Shown piece by piece: positions 25,792 through 34,940 of a DNA stretch of 64,000 nucleotides. The notes beneath the pieces were generated by a model. The model worked only from the letters and a program-made list of their open reading frames with translations. It ran no database searches and was not told where the DNA came from. Within the stretch, counting starts at the first letter, position 1, and every line of letters begins with the position of its first letter. A program made the translations under genes and the position numbers. Origin of the DNA: Sphaerochaetaceae bacterium (GTDB lineage Bacteria; Spirochaetota; Spirochaetia; Sphaerochaetales; Sphaerochaetaceae); contig JAQQAI010000034.1 of the NCBI GenBank assembly GCA_028532915.1, forward strand, positions 1 through 64,000, given 5' to 3'.

Positions 25792-26922
25792 ATGGATTAT
25801 GGTGATGCGTATAAAGATTGCGCCTGGATGGATTTTGACACCTTGGAGAACTTCATGGAAGACGCCCTCAAAGCTGTCGGGATCAGAGAAGAGGATGCGA
25901 AGATCATAGGGGAGGTCCTTATAGAATCCGATAAGAGAGGGATAGACTCTCACGGAATCGGCCGCTTGAAGCCGATCTATATAGACCGCATCAATAAAGG
26001 GATACTGAATCCGGTGACCGAGATCGAGGTCCTCAAGGATGATATGACTGCGGCAGTACTCGACGGACATAACGGGATGGGACACGTCATTGCGAAAAAA
26101 GCGATGACTATGGCCATCGAGAAGGCAAAAGAGTATGGAATGGGAATGGTTGCTGTAAGAAATTCGACCCACTACGGAATTGCAGGCTACTATGCGACGA
26201 TGGCTACCGATGCGGATATGATCGGAATCACAGGAACGAACGCACGTCCTTCCATAGCTCCGACTTTTGGAGTGGAGAATATGATGGGGACCAATCCTCT
26301 CACCTTCGGTATTCCTACCGATGAACCGTTTCCCTTCGTTCTCGATTGTGCCACCAGTGTCTCACAGAGGGGCAAGATCGAAGTCTACGGCAGGGCGGGA
26401 AAGGATCTGCCTCCCGGCTGGGTCATCGGCAGAGACGGGAAGACCAGAACCGACACTCAGCAGGTTCTCAAAGATCTGACCACAGGCAATGCCGCTCTCA
26501 CTCCTCTTGGCGGAATCGGCGATCAAACAGGTGGCTACAAAGGATTCGGCTATGCAATGATTGTCGAAATTCTCTCAGCAGCATTACAAGATGGATCGTT
26601 CATGAAGGAATTGAACGGTTTTGATGAGAACCACAATCCTATCCCTTATCCGTTAGGCCATTTCTTTATTGCAATTGATCCTGAACGTTTCATGGGAATA
26701 GAGATCTTCAAGAAGATTGCAGGAAATATCTGCCGGCAGATCAGGGCAAGTGAGAAAGCTCCCGGCGAACAGAGAATCTACACCGCCGGAGAAAAAGAAT
26801 GGGAAGCCTATCTGTATAGAAAAGAGCATGGATGTCCGGTTCCTCCGTCACTTCAGAAGGTGATGATCGAGCTGAATGATACCTATGAATTACACTATGA
26901 CCTCGATTTTGAGAAAGAGTAA
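25792..26922 (+). CDS. Malate/L-lactate/ureidoglycolate dehydrogenase family (Ldh2) oxidoreductase
   Basis: This 376-residue protein belongs to the Ldh2/MDH2 family of NAD(P)-dependent dehydrogenases with a fold unlike classical malate dehydrogenase. Diagnostic segments are [14 protein letters not shown] (catalytic His), [27 protein letters not shown] and [13 protein letters not shown]. Substrates in the family include malate, lactate, ureidoglycolate and sulfolactate. The adjacent malic enzyme gene makes malate plausible. It starts 26 nt after the regulator, and its stop codon lies within the AAGGAG of the next gene. Confidence 0.83.
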   Translation: MDYGDAYKDCAWMDFDTLENFMEDALKAVGIREEDAKIIGEVLIESDKRGIDSHGIGRLKPIYIDRINKGILNPVTEIEVLKDDMTAAVLDGHNGMGHVIAKKAMTMAIEKAKEYGMGMVAVRNSTHYGIAGYYATMATDADMIGITGTNARPSIAPTFGVENMMGTNPLTFGIPTDEPFPFVLDCATSVSQRGKIEVYGRAGKDLPPGWVIGRDGKTRTDTQQVLKDLTTGNAALTPLGGIGDQTGGYKGFGYAMIVEILSAALQDGSFMKELNGFDENHNPIPYPLGHFFIAIDPERFMGIEIFKKIAGNICRQIRASEKAPGEQRIYTAGEKEWEAYLYRKEHGCPVPPSLQKVMIELNDTYELHYDLDFEKE

Positions 26923-26932
26923 GGAGAACACA

Positions 26933-28222
26933 ATGGATGTGCTGAAAGAGAAGGCGCTTCGATATCACCAGCTGGACGGAAAACCCGGAAAGGTTTCCGT
27001 AGTACCGACTAAGCCGTGTACCACGAGTGAAGAACTGTCACTTGCCTATACGCCGGGTGTGGCAAAACCCGTACTGGAAATAGAAAAGGATCCTGAAAAT
27101 GCCTACCGCTACACATCGAAAGGTAATCTCGTTGCGGTCATCTCGAACGGAACTGCGATATTGGGACTGGGTGACAGAGGAGCGCTCGCTTCCAAGCCGG
27201 TGATGGAAGGGAAGGGTGTCCTGTTCAAACGATTTGCCGACATCGATGTGTTTGACATTGAGCTGGACGAGAAGGACCCGAAGAAGATCATCGAGATGGT
27301 GAAAGCGATGGAGCCTACATTCGGCGGAGTCAATCTGGAGGATATCAAAGGCCCCGAGTGTTTCGAGATCGAACAGGAGCTCATCAGACAGTGTAATATC
27401 CCGATATTCCACGATGATCAGCACGGGACTGCGATCATAAGCACTGCAGGATTGATGAATGCCTGCGAGATCGTGAAAAAACGGCTTGATGAGATCCATG
27501 TGGTCGTCAACGGGGCGGGTGCTGCAGGAATCTCCTGTGCGAAGATGTTCATAGCCGCCGGGGTGAAAAAAGAGAACATAACGATGCTTGACAGTAAAGG
27601 TGTTATCTACAAAGGTAGAGAAGAAGCGATCTCGAAAGAGAAGATGGAATTTGCCAAAGAGACAGAGTTGAGGACTCTCAGCGATGCGATGGTCAATGCC
27701 GACGTCTTCATGGGACTTTCGGTTGCCGACTGTGTTACTCCCGATATGCTCCGCTCCATGGCCAAAGATCCGATCGTATTCGCGATGAGCAATCCCAACC
27801 CCGAGATCTCCTACGATCTGGCAGTTGCAACACGAAGTGATGTGATCATGGCTACCGGAAGAAGCGATTATCCTAATCAGATCAACAATGTTCTCGGATT
27901 TCCCTTTATTTTCAGAGGAGCTCTCGATGTGCGTGCTACAACGATTACCGAAGGGATGAAGATGGCGGCAGCCAGGGCTCTTGCCGCACTGGCAAAAGAA
28001 GATGTTCCGCCGGTTGTGGCAAAGGCGTACGGCGGAAGGAACTTCTCGTTCGGAAGAGATTATATCGTTCCAAAGCCCTTCGATCCGAGAGTGATCACCT
28101 TTGAAGCTGTGGCTGTTGCTAAAGCTGCCTGTGAAGAGGGAGTTGCCGCATCTGTGATAACAGATTGGGATGCATACGAGAAACAGCTTGCCGACCGTAT
28201 GGCCCCCTACTGGGTAGATTAA
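26933..28222 (+). CDS. NAD(P)-dependent malic enzyme (short bacterial type)
   Basis: The 429-residue protein has the malic enzyme N-terminal domain with [10 protein letters not shown] and [11 protein letters not shown], the metal site in HDDQHGTAI, and the C-terminal dinucleotide motif [11 protein letters not shown]. It lacks the C-terminal phosphotransacetylase-like extension of the long MaeB type. It converts malate to pyruvate and CO2. Together with the Ldh2-type enzyme and the oxaloacetate decarboxylase pump at 13.7-17.3 kb it suggests C4-acid/pyruvate conversion. The ATG is preceded by AAGGAG at six bases. A strong terminator follows. Confidence 0.9.
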   Translation: MDVLKEKALRYHQLDGKPGKVSVVPTKPCTTSEELSLAYTPGVAKPVLEIEKDPENAYRYTSKGNLVAVISNGTAILGLGDRGALASKPVMEGKGVLFKRFADIDVFDIELDEKDPKKIIEMVKAMEPTFGGVNLEDIKGPECFEIEQELIRQCNIPIFHDDQHGTAIISTAGLMNACEIVKKRLDEIHVVVNGAGAAGISCAKMFIAAGVKKENITMLDSKGVIYKGREEAISKEKMEFAKETELRTLSDAMVNADVFMGLSVADCVTPDMLRSMAKDPIVFAMSNPNPEISYDLAVATRSDVIMATGRSDYPNQINNVLGFPFIFRGALDVRATTITEGMKMAAARALAALAKEDVPPVVAKAYGGRNFSFGRDYIVPKPFDPRVITFEAVAVAKAACEEGVAASVITDWDAYEKQLADRMAPYWVD

Positions 28223-28230
28223 GAGAGAAG

Positions 28231-28259
28231 GGGGCAATGATCTTCATTGCCCCGGTTTT
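28231..28259 (+). terminator. Terminator after malic enzyme
   Basis: GGGGCAATGA (28231-28240) and TCATTGCCCC (28244-28253) form a perfect 10-bp stem with a 3-nt loop, followed by GGTTTTC. It directly precedes the end of the convergent gene at 28260. Confidence 0.8.
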
Positions 28260-28859
28260 CTACTCGAGATTCCATTTCTCTTTGAGCTGATCTTTCGCCC
28301 CGTCCAGTGTCTGCTGATACTGGTCTGCCAGCTGATTGTAGTTCTTCTGTATGAACTGAATGAACTCGGGATCCTGTTCCATCGAAGAATAGGTCGAACG
28401 GCCGTACTGACTCATCATCTGCTGCTTCTTCTGTTCGAACATCGGCTTGTACTGCGCGCGGGCACGTTCAAGCAGGGTCTCTTTCGCTTCCAGATACTTT
28501 TCCATGAAGGAGGCGATCTGACCGAGAAGCTCAACCGAATCTCCTTCTTCTCCGTCGATGACCGATGCGATACGCTGCATCCTCTCGATACGCTCTTTGA
28601 ACTCATCGTTCTGAGGCAGAGCGACATTCGCCAGAAGCGTCATTGAAAGTCCTTGAATGACGAACGGTCTGTCTTCTTCACAATGTTCCTTCACATTCGA
28701 TTCGAGCTGTTCGAAGGTAGCTTCGATATCGCTCAGATATGTTCCGGCGATCCGCTTTCCCTTGTCGATGAGACCATCCTTTCTGATCTTATCGGAATCT
28801 GCCTCGATTCCTTCAGTCCTTTCCAATGCAATTTCCCATGCTGATTTTAATAAAGACAT
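28260..28859 (-). CDS. Hypothetical helical protein, unknown function
   Basis: A 199-residue, highly charged protein that is almost entirely predicted helix, probably with coiled-coil stretches (about residues 40-60 and 110-150). There is no signal peptide, membrane segment or enzyme motif. The C-terminal third is rich in Gln, Met and Tyr. I do not recognise the family with confidence; it may be a spirochaete-conserved protein. It is transcribed from its own promoter, with AGGAG before the ATG, and stands alone between two convergent/divergent neighbours. Confidence 0.75.
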   Translation of the reverse strand: MSLLKSAWEIALERTEGIEADSDKIRKDGLIDKGKRIAGTYLSDIEATFEQLESNVKEHCEEDRPFVIQGLSMTLLANVALPQNDEFKERIERMQRIASVIDGEEGDSVELLGQIASFMEKYLEAKETLLERARAQYKPMFEQKKQQMMSQYGRSTYSSMEQDPEFIQFIQKNYNQLADQYQQTLDGAKDQLKEKWNLE

Positions 28860-28885
28860 CGTTTTCTCGCTCCTATTATGTGATT

Positions 28886-28914
28886 AAGATACCAACACAG
28901 GCTCTCTGCGACAA
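28886..28914 (-). promoter_or_regulatory. Promoter of the helical hypothetical gene
   Basis: TTGTCG (28914-28909), 17 nt, TATCTT (28891-28886) on the minus strand. It leaves a leader of about 20 nt with AGGAG. Confidence 0.6.
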
Positions 28915-28922
28915 GAGCAATA

Positions 28923-28951
28923 TGGACGCTGAAGAAAAAAAACAGTAGTGT
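28923..28951 (+). promoter_or_regulatory. Weak candidate promoter of the AlaX-type gene, leaderless layout
   Basis: TGGACG (28923-28928), 17 nt, TAGTGT (28946-28951), then 6 nt to the ATG at 28958. No ribosome binding site precedes the ATG. The -10 matches only three of six positions, so this is a weak call that gains support from the same spacing at other genes. Confidence 0.3.
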
Positions 28952-28957
28952 GTAGCT

Positions 28958-30184
28958 ATGATTGAAACAGAGAAATTGTACCTGAAAAAAGGCTATGAAA
29001 AAGAGATTGCGGTCACAATCGCAGATATAGTCCCATATAAGAAGCAATACGGTATCATCCTCGACCAGACGATATTCTATCCCGAAGGAGGGGGACCACC
29101 CGGAGACCGGGGGACGATCGGCGATGTAAAGATCCTCGACACGCGATACAACGAAAATAAAGAGATCCTCCACATCGTCAGCGATGCCGGATCGCTGACG
29201 AGAGGAGAAAGCTACATCCTTTCTCTTGATTGGGATCACAGGTATCATTATATGAGAGAACATACCTGCCAGCATCTGATCAGCGGAATACTCTATAACA
29301 GCTTCTCAATAGATACCGTCAGTGTTCATCTCGGAGAGGAGGTGCTCTCCATCGAGACCGGTGAAGATGAGATCCCTCTTTCTGTGATCTATGAGATCGA
29401 AGATGAAGTGAACAGGGCCATCCTTTCCGGTTCTTTGATATCTACAAAAGTCGTCTGTGAAAGTGAAGCTGCGCGGATGGAGTTAAGACGTCCAGCGAAA
29501 GTAAGCGGTGACATACGGATCGTTACTATAGAGGGATACGACGATATCGCCTGCGGAGGGATCCATCTTGATTCTGTCGCCGAGATCGAAACGGTATTGT
29601 TTCATTCCAAAGAATACATCAGAAATCATGTGAGATTATTTTTCGCGGTCGCAGACGATGCCCGAAAGATCATCCGTTCACGCGGGCGGATCATCGAAGA
29701 TCTGAAAACTCAGCTCAGTACCCCTGAACAGAAGATCACTTCCCGTATCGACGAGATGAAATCACAGATCGCGGATCTTAAAAGGACTGTGCATGAGAGT
29801 GAGCAGTATGCAATAGAGTATATGCTTCAGTCGGCTATGAAAGAAAGAGGATATGAAGGAGTTCCTGTCGTAACATTGGATCTTTCCTCTTTTTCCGATG
29901 ACGCATTGTCTTCTGCTGCTAATCTCGTGTTCACATTTGACAATATCGCCATGGCAGCTGTGAAAGTGAAAGAAAATGGAAGAGCGAACTATCTAATCGC
30001 ACTCAAAGGGATCGGTGACGAATCTGCCGTGTTTGCAAGCTTGAAAGAGCAGCTGCTGGACCTCTTCGGCGCTAAAGGCGGAGGTAAGGCTCCTGTGTTC
30101 AGAGGCTCTCTCTCATTGACAGGTGAATCACTGCAGAACTTCTTCGACCAGTTTGAAGCGGTCATCACAAAGAGAGTATTATGA
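28958..30184 (+). CDS. Alanyl-tRNA editing protein, AlaX-L type with DHHA1 domain
   Basis: The 408-residue protein matches the stand-alone editing domain of alanyl-tRNA synthetase. FYPEGGGPPGDRG is the typical N-terminal segment, HTCQH and CGGIH supply the zinc ligands, and about residues 260-400 form a DHHA1 domain with the glycine-rich GAKGGGKAPVFRG. Such proteins hydrolyse Ser-tRNA(Ala) or Gly-tRNA(Ala) to prevent mistranslation. No aminoacylation domain is present. The stop overlaps the next start by 4 nt (ATGA). The start has no ribosome binding site. Confidence 0.88.
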   Translation: MIETEKLYLKKGYEKEIAVTIADIVPYKKQYGIILDQTIFYPEGGGPPGDRGTIGDVKILDTRYNENKEILHIVSDAGSLTRGESYILSLDWDHRYHYMREHTCQHLISGILYNSFSIDTVSVHLGEEVLSIETGEDEIPLSVIYEIEDEVNRAILSGSLISTKVVCESEAARMELRRPAKVSGDIRIVTIEGYDDIACGGIHLDSVAEIETVLFHSKEYIRNHVRLFFAVADDARKIIRSRGRIIEDLKTQLSTPEQKITSRIDEMKSQIADLKRTVHESEQYAIEYMLQSAMKERGYEGVPVVTLDLSSFSDDALSSAANLVFTFDNIAMAAVKVKENGRANYLIALKGIGDESAVFASLKEQLLDLFGAKGGGKAPVFRGSLSLTGESLQNFFDQFEAVITKRVL

Positions 30185-30798
30185 TCGCAAAAGGAAACAG
30201 AAAGAAATTAGTCTTCAAAAAATCATATTTCACGGAAGAAGGAGAACTCGACTGGTCGGTGATCGTAAGGAGGACGGTGGTCTTTCTGTCGATATTCGTT
30301 GCCCTTTTTCTTACGGTCTTCGCCTTTCTGCGGCCTCAGATGGAAAGTATTGCCAGAACAGTGACTGTTGATCTCGGCTATCCGGGATTGTTCCTCTTCA
30401 CTCTGTTTGTCGATATGTTCATCGTCCCTTTTTCGGTCGATGTCGTATTCCCGTTCGCTTTCGAATTCGATCCCGTCATTTTCCTGGCGGTGATCTCATT
30501 CGCCTCTGCGATCGCAGGGATCGGAGGATACTGGATCGGGCGGCTGCTCGGACATCTTTCGATCGTCAGGACGATAACCGGCGGGTTTTCAGAAGACGGA
30601 GAGAGGCTGATAAAAAAATACGGAACGTGGGCTATTGTCATAGCAGGGCTCACTCCGATTCCGTTTTCGACAGTCTGCTGGATCAGCGGAATGGTACATG
30701 TCGACTTCTCGAAGGTGCCTCTTGCCTGTCTGTCCAGGATTCCGAGGATGATCCTCTATTATTATGCGCTGAAAGGTGGACTCAGATTACTTTTCTGA
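30181..30798 (+). CDS. VTT/DedA-like membrane protein (YqaA type)
   Basis: A 205-residue membrane protein with a basic N-terminal tail, a hydrophobic helix at about residues 30-52 and further membrane segments typical of VTT (SNARE-associated) domains. The family's conserved GGYWIGRLLG and the segment GLTPIPFSTVCWISGM (reentrant region) are visible. DedA-superfamily proteins take part in lipid flipping and envelope homeostasis; the precise role here is unknown. It is translationally coupled to the AlaX-type gene and overlaps the convergent purB by 17 nt. Confidence 0.8.
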   Translation: MIAKGNRKKLVFKKSYFTEEGELDWSVIVRRTVVFLSIFVALFLTVFAFLRPQMESIARTVTVDLGYPGLFLFTLFVDMFIVPFSVDVVFPFAFEFDPVIFLAVISFASAIAGIGGYWIGRLLGHLSIVRTITGGFSEDGERLIKKYGTWAIVIAGLTPIPFSTVCWISGMVHVDFSKVPLACLSRIPRMILYYYALKGGLRLLF

Positions 30799-32182
30799 TC
30801 TCATCGGCAATCCGCTGTGCTCTCAGCGGGGCATCTCCCACATAGTCCGAGGCATCGAGCAGTGAAGCGATCTCGTCTTTATCAAGGTAGGCGAGAATCC
30901 TGTCGTCACCGCTGAGAAGTGAGAGCAGAGGGTTGCTTTGACCGTTTTGAACAGCAGGCCATGCCTTAAGTGAGTGTTCACGGATGACCTCATGCATCTT
31001 CTGTCTGTCAGCTCCTTTTCTTCCCAGTGCCATCAGTACTTTCTCTGTTGCGGCAAAAGGGCCGTAAAGAGCCAGATTCTTCTCTATTGCAGGATAATGG
31101 AAGTTCATATTCCTCACCAACCTGACGGTGGTGTTGAGCACTTCATCACAGGTGAGAAAGAGCTGCGGAAGAACGATTCTTCTGTTAGCCGAATCATCCA
31201 GAGTTCTCTCCAGTATCATGTTCGCGCTGTTATGCCACAGTACATCCACCTGGGATGCGGCGAACCTGCACAGTGAATCGATCTTTTCGCTGTTGATCGG
31301 ATTGCGCTTGAAGGGCATCGCCGATGAACCGACCTGCCTGGCTCCGAACGGCTCGCTCCATTCTCCGACAGGAGGGCTCTGCATCAGTCTGAGATCGAGG
31401 GCGAATTTGTTCAAAGAAGCACACAGACCCGACAGAATCGTTCCTATGCGGTAATCCTGTTTTCTCGGATATACCTGCGTGGCTCCCTCAAAGGCCTCTA
31501 TGTTAAGCTGGTCCATGACTTCTTTTTCGAATTCGAACGAACTGAGACCTGTTCCTTCAAGCAGGGCCATATACGAAGCACTGGTTCCCACGGCTCCTTT
31601 AATCCCTTTCCCTCTGATCCTTGCGATCATCCGGTCCAGATCTTCCAGATCTGCGATGAGATCCTGAGCAGTCTGTGCAAGGCGGTAGCCTATTGTGGTC
31701 GGTTCGGCAGGCTGAATGTGGGTGAAAGCCATACAGGGACGATCTTTTTCCTCTTCGATCCTCTTTAAAAGAGCTTCGAGCAGCTGAATAGTGAGCCTGC
31801 GGATCTCGATCAGAGCCTCTTTCTGTCTCATCACGTCCATGTTGTCCAGTACATCCATGCTCGTTGAACCAAGATGGATGATCGGACCTCCTGTCGGACA
31901 CTTTTCGGCATAGGTTTTGATCTCTGCCATGAGATCATGGTGGATCTCTTTTTCAATCTCGCTTGCCCGGTCGATATCGATCTCATCCTTGTGAGCGATG
32001 AGATCCTCGACCTGCTCTGTCTTCACAAGTCCCGCCTTCATCTGGACGCTGGCAATGGCTATCCAGATGGTGCGCAGCAGCGATCTCTTGTGAGTCTCGC
32101 TGTAGATACTTCTCATTCTCTCACTGCCGTATCGCCATGTGAAAGGGGAGATGAACGTATTGTGATCGAAAGAGCTGCTCAT
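30782..32182 (-). CDS. purB: Adenylosuccinate lyase
   Basis: The 466-residue protein is a fumarase/aspartase-superfamily lyase. The signature SSAMPFKRNPINSE carries the catalytic Ser loop, with THIQPAEPTT and LGSTSMD upstream. It splits SAICAR to AICAR and adenylosuccinate to AMP, both with release of fumarate. It ends the purine operon hpt, phosphoribosyltransferase, purA, purB and starts 12 nt after purA. AAGGA precedes the ATG. Its 3' end overlaps the convergent DedA-like gene. Confidence 0.93.
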   Translation of the reverse strand: MSSSFDHNTFISPFTWRYGSERMRSIYSETHKRSLLRTIWIAIASVQMKAGLVKTEQVEDLIAHKDEIDIDRASEIEKEIHHDLMAEIKTYAEKCPTGGPIIHLGSTSMDVLDNMDVMRQKEALIEIRRLTIQLLEALLKRIEEEKDRPCMAFTHIQPAEPTTIGYRLAQTAQDLIADLEDLDRMIARIRGKGIKGAVGTSASYMALLEGTGLSSFEFEKEVMDQLNIEAFEGATQVYPRKQDYRIGTILSGLCASLNKFALDLRLMQSPPVGEWSEPFGARQVGSSAMPFKRNPINSEKIDSLCRFAASQVDVLWHNSANMILERTLDDSANRRIVLPQLFLTCDEVLNTTVRLVRNMNFHYPAIEKNLALYGPFAATEKVLMALGRKGADRQKMHEVIREHSLKAWPAVQNGQSNPLLSLLSGDDRILAYLDKDEIASLLDASDYVGDAPLRAQRIADEIRKVI

Positions 32183-32194
32183 GTGACGTTTCCT

Positions 32195-33463
32195 TTACAG
32201 TATGATGATCTGGTCGCGTTCGGGTCCGACCGAGATGAATTTGATAGGGGCTCCGGTGAGTTCTCCCAGTCTTGTGATGTATGCCTGAGCTTTCGGGGGG
32301 AGTTCCTCCCATGTTCTGGCCTCGGCGGTATTGGTGAGCCAACCTTCCCATTCTTCATAGACAGGAACAGCTTTTTCCTGACCGGCGGTGTCGGGAAGAT
32401 CGGTGATCAGTTCTCCGTCAAGCATGTATCCGGTACAGATCTTGATTGTTTCGAACGAGTCGAGGATATCGAGTTTTGTCACAGCCAGAGAGGTGAAACC
32501 ATTGACCCAGCAGCTGAATGAAGCTGCAACAGCATCAAACCAGCCGCACCGTCTCGGTCTGCCGGTGGTCGCACCGAATTCGGAACCGACAGTCCGCAGC
32601 CTTTCACCGTCGGCATCAAGAAGCTCTGTCGGAAACGGTCCGCCGCCGACGCTTGTGGAATAGACTTTCAAGACTCCGATGATCTCATTGATATGTTTCG
32701 GTGAGATGCCGGCGCCGTTGGTCGCTCCGCCTGCGGTTGGATTGCTGCTGGTCGTATAGGGATAGATTCCCCAGTCGAGGTCTCTCATGATTCCCAGCTG
32801 ACCTTCGAGGACGATATCCTTATCGTTCTGGATGGCTTTTTTCACTACCGGAACTGTATCTATGATCTTTTTCCCGTAACGGTCCTTCCATTTTCTGCAC
32901 AGAGCCATCAGGTCTTCGATATCGACCAGAGGAAGACCATAATATTCAAGTTCTCTGTTCTTCTGAGGGAGCATCATCTCCAACCGTACCCTGAGACGTT
33001 CTTCATCAAGGATGTCCGAGGCTCTGATGCCGACTCTGTTCGCCTTGTCGCTGTAACAGGGACCGATACCCCTCTTTGTCGTACCGACGGCCCATCCGCT
33101 TTTCTTACTTGCCTCTTCGGCTCCGTCGAGCAGACAGTGGAAAGGCATGATCAGGTGAGCTCTCCGGTCGATGAAGAGATTGTCTATCGAGACGCCTGAA
33201 GAGGCGACCGTATCAAGCTCTACGCTCATCGTGTCGAAGTTGACGACAGTGCCTGCTCCTACGATGCAGACGGTTTCCGGATTGAAAATACCGGAAGGGA
33301 CTATATGCAGGGCGAACTTACCTTTGTCATTGATGACTGTATGGCCGGCATTGTCTCCGCCCTGAAAGCGGATGACAACATCGGCTTTCTGTGCCAGATA
33401 ATCGACTACGCGCCCTTTACCTTCATCACCCCATTGGGCTCCTACTATTGCAGTTACGCTCAT
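32195..33463 (-). CDS. purA: Adenylosuccinate synthetase
   Basis: The 422-residue enzyme joins IMP and aspartate with GTP to form adenylosuccinate, the first step to AMP. GAQWGDEGKG at the N-terminus is the phosphate-binding loop, and GGDNAGHT and TSVGGGPFPTE are also characteristic. I place the start at 33463, where AAGGAG lies seven bases upstream; a longer frame to 33496 overlaps the preceding gene without need. It begins one base after the stop of the phosphoribosyltransferase gene. Confidence 0.95.
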   Translation of the reverse strand: MSVTAIVGAQWGDEGKGRVVDYLAQKADVVIRFQGGDNAGHTVINDKGKFALHIVPSGIFNPETVCIVGAGTVVNFDTMSVELDTVASSGVSIDNLFIDRRAHLIMPFHCLLDGAEEASKKSGWAVGTTKRGIGPCYSDKANRVGIRASDILDEERLRVRLEMMLPQKNRELEYYGLPLVDIEDLMALCRKWKDRYGKKIIDTVPVVKKAIQNDKDIVLEGQLGIMRDLDWGIYPYTTSSNPTAGGATNGAGISPKHINEIIGVLKVYSTSVGGGPFPTELLDADGERLRTVGSEFGATTGRPRRCGWFDAVAASFSCWVNGFTSLAVTKLDILDSFETIKICTGYMLDGELITDLPDTAGQEKAVPVYEEWEGWLTNTAEARTWEELPPKAQAYITRLGELTGAPIKFISVGPERDQIIIL

Positions 33464-33464
33464 G

Positions 33465-34016
33465 TTATTGCTCCTTGCTGCTTTGTGTACCACCACTCAG
33501 CATTAATTGTTCGTTTCTATCATGTGCATCAATATCGTCTGCATCCCATGGATATTTGATCCACAGATCTTCGATGTCCAATCCTGCGAAGTAACGGGTG
33601 ATCTGAGGGGGGAAATCTGCATCTTTCTTCTTCTTCTTATTATGGAGCACCAATACAGCAATATCCTTCGGATTGTTCGACAACAGTTCTCTCACACAAT
33701 AGCTCAGTGTCATTCTCGTATCATCAACCTCATCGATAAGCAGCACCTTCTTTCCTTCAAGCTGTTTCTCGGTTTCATCGATCCACTGTATCTTCTGGGG
33801 ATGAGTCATGTGTTTATGGTCCAAATTATAATAGGAAATACCGACAGCCAGAATCGGCCGGTTGATGAATGTCTTCATGATTCTTGCAGGGATGAATCCT
33901 CCCGATCCGATCGCGACGATCACATCGGGATCGAAACCTGATTCCATCAGACGATGAGCGAGTGATTTCACCAACTTGTGAATTGAAGAGTAACCTACGT
34001 AAAATTTGTTGTCCAT
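33465..34016 (-). CDS. Purine phosphoribosyltransferase-like protein (second copy)
   Basis: A 183-residue phosphoribosyltransferase-fold protein. The PRPP-binding loop reads VLLIDEVDDTRMT, and the segment VIVAIGSGGFIPAR fits the PPi loop of xanthine/hypoxanthine-type enzymes. The C-terminus (about residues 128-183) has the DFPPQITRYFAGLDIEDLWIKYPW part that is typical of a group annotated as hypoxanthine/xanthine or guanine phosphoribosyltransferases in diverse bacteria. It is clearly different from the Hpt encoded just upstream, so the two may recognise different bases. Confidence 0.78.
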   Translation of the reverse strand: MDNKFYVGYSSIHKLVKSLAHRLMESGFDPDVIVAIGSGGFIPARIMKTFINRPILAVGISYYNLDHKHMTHPQKIQWIDETEKQLEGKKVLLIDEVDDTRMTLSYCVRELLSNNPKDIAVLVLHNKKKKKDADFPPQITRYFAGLDIEDLWIKYPWDADDIDAHDRNEQLMLSGGTQSSKEQ

Positions 34017-34044
34017 GAACTAATAATCCTTGTGTAACTGATAC

Positions 34045-34608
34045 TTATTTGATAACAGGAATCATCTCCGCTATATATGGAAGTGTCCTGTAACGCTCCG
34101 CGTAATCGAGACCGTAGCCTACCACCCAGACATCGGGGATCTCGAACCCGATATAATCAAGAGTCACATCGACTTTTCTTCTGTCCGGTTTGTCCAGCAG
34201 CACAGCGGTCTTCAGCGATGCGACGTTCCTGCTGGTGAAGTTCCTGCACAGATAATCGAGAGTATAGCCGCTGTCGAGAATATCTTCGATGATGAGCACA
34301 TGCTTGCCGTCCAGATTCTCCCGGGTATCCATGATCATCCGGACATTACCTGTCGACTGGTCCGAGTTTCCGTAACTGGAAAGGCTGATGAAATCAACTT
34401 CATGAGAAATGTCGAGTTTGCGGCACAGATCAGCCAGAAAGATGAAAGAACCTTTGAGGACTCCCACGATAATGAGCTTGTCGTTGATACCGGCATAATC
34501 GGTGTTGATCTTTATTGCCAGTTCATTCACTCGGCGGGCGATCGTGTCTGCATCTATGAGAACACGCTTAAGATCTTTGGTGAGGGCAGGAATTGCAATC
34601 GATGACAT
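34045..34608 (-). CDS. hpt: Hypoxanthine phosphoribosyltransferase
   Basis: The 187-residue enzyme has the PRPP motif VLIIEDILDSGYT, the LKGSFIFLADL loop and the late LDYIGFEIPDVWVVGYGLDYAE segment diagnostic for bacterial hypoxanthine/guanine phosphoribosyltransferase. It salvages hypoxanthine or guanine to IMP or GMP. The start at 34608 has AGGAG upstream, while a longer frame to 34698 would run across the promoter. It heads the purine operon and would supply IMP directly to PurA. Confidence 0.92.
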   Translation of the reverse strand: MSSIAIPALTKDLKRVLIDADTIARRVNELAIKINTDYAGINDKLIIVGVLKGSFIFLADLCRKLDISHEVDFISLSSYGNSDQSTGNVRMIMDTRENLDGKHVLIIEDILDSGYTLDYLCRNFTSRNVASLKTAVLLDKPDRRKVDVTLDYIGFEIPDVWVVGYGLDYAERYRTLPYIAEMIPVIK

Positions 34609-34647
34609 AGCATCTCCTTTAACGAAATGAGACCGTTGATAGCTACT

Positions 34648-34677
34648 TGGATACCAGAAAAAAGGGTTACCTGTCAA
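34648..34677 (-). promoter_or_regulatory. Promoter of the hpt-purA-purB operon
   Basis: TTGACA (34677-34672), 18 nt, TATCCA (34653-34648) on the minus strand, with TGG before the -10. Confidence 0.65.
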
Positions 34678-34823
34678 GCAGAGGGAAAATAAAGGCATGC
34701 TTGGCGGGTGAAGTGTAAATGATTGTAATGAAGGTAAATAGACAGTCTTTCACAGGTGAAATCCGGGCAAAACAGAGATGGTAAAATATATAATGTTCCC
34801 GAATTCTCATTATTATGGTCATG

Positions 34824-34852
34824 TTGACTTTACATATCGGCAGCTATATAAT
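34824..34852 (+). promoter_or_regulatory. Strong promoter of the flavin reductase-like/E1 operon
   Basis: TTGACT (34824-34829), 17 nt, TATAAT (34847-34852), a near-consensus promoter. The predicted start near 34859 gives a leader of about 80 nt. Confidence 0.75.
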
Positions 34853-34940
34853 TACAGCTACGGTTAGTCATGACTTCCTTCCATGCCGTCTGTTGCGGTA
34901 AAGTCCTGGCATCTATTCTCAGATGATTCGGAGGGAAGGC

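Larger units (their letters stand above)
34609..34940. other. Divergent regulatory gap between hpt and the flavin reductase-like gene
   Basis: This 332-nt gap contains two good divergent promoters (34648-34677 minus, 34824-34852 plus) and no gene that I can support. The plus-strand leader from about 34859 to 34940 includes separated ATGCC and GGCAT segments that may pair, but no known riboswitch is recognisable. Confidence 0.5.
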
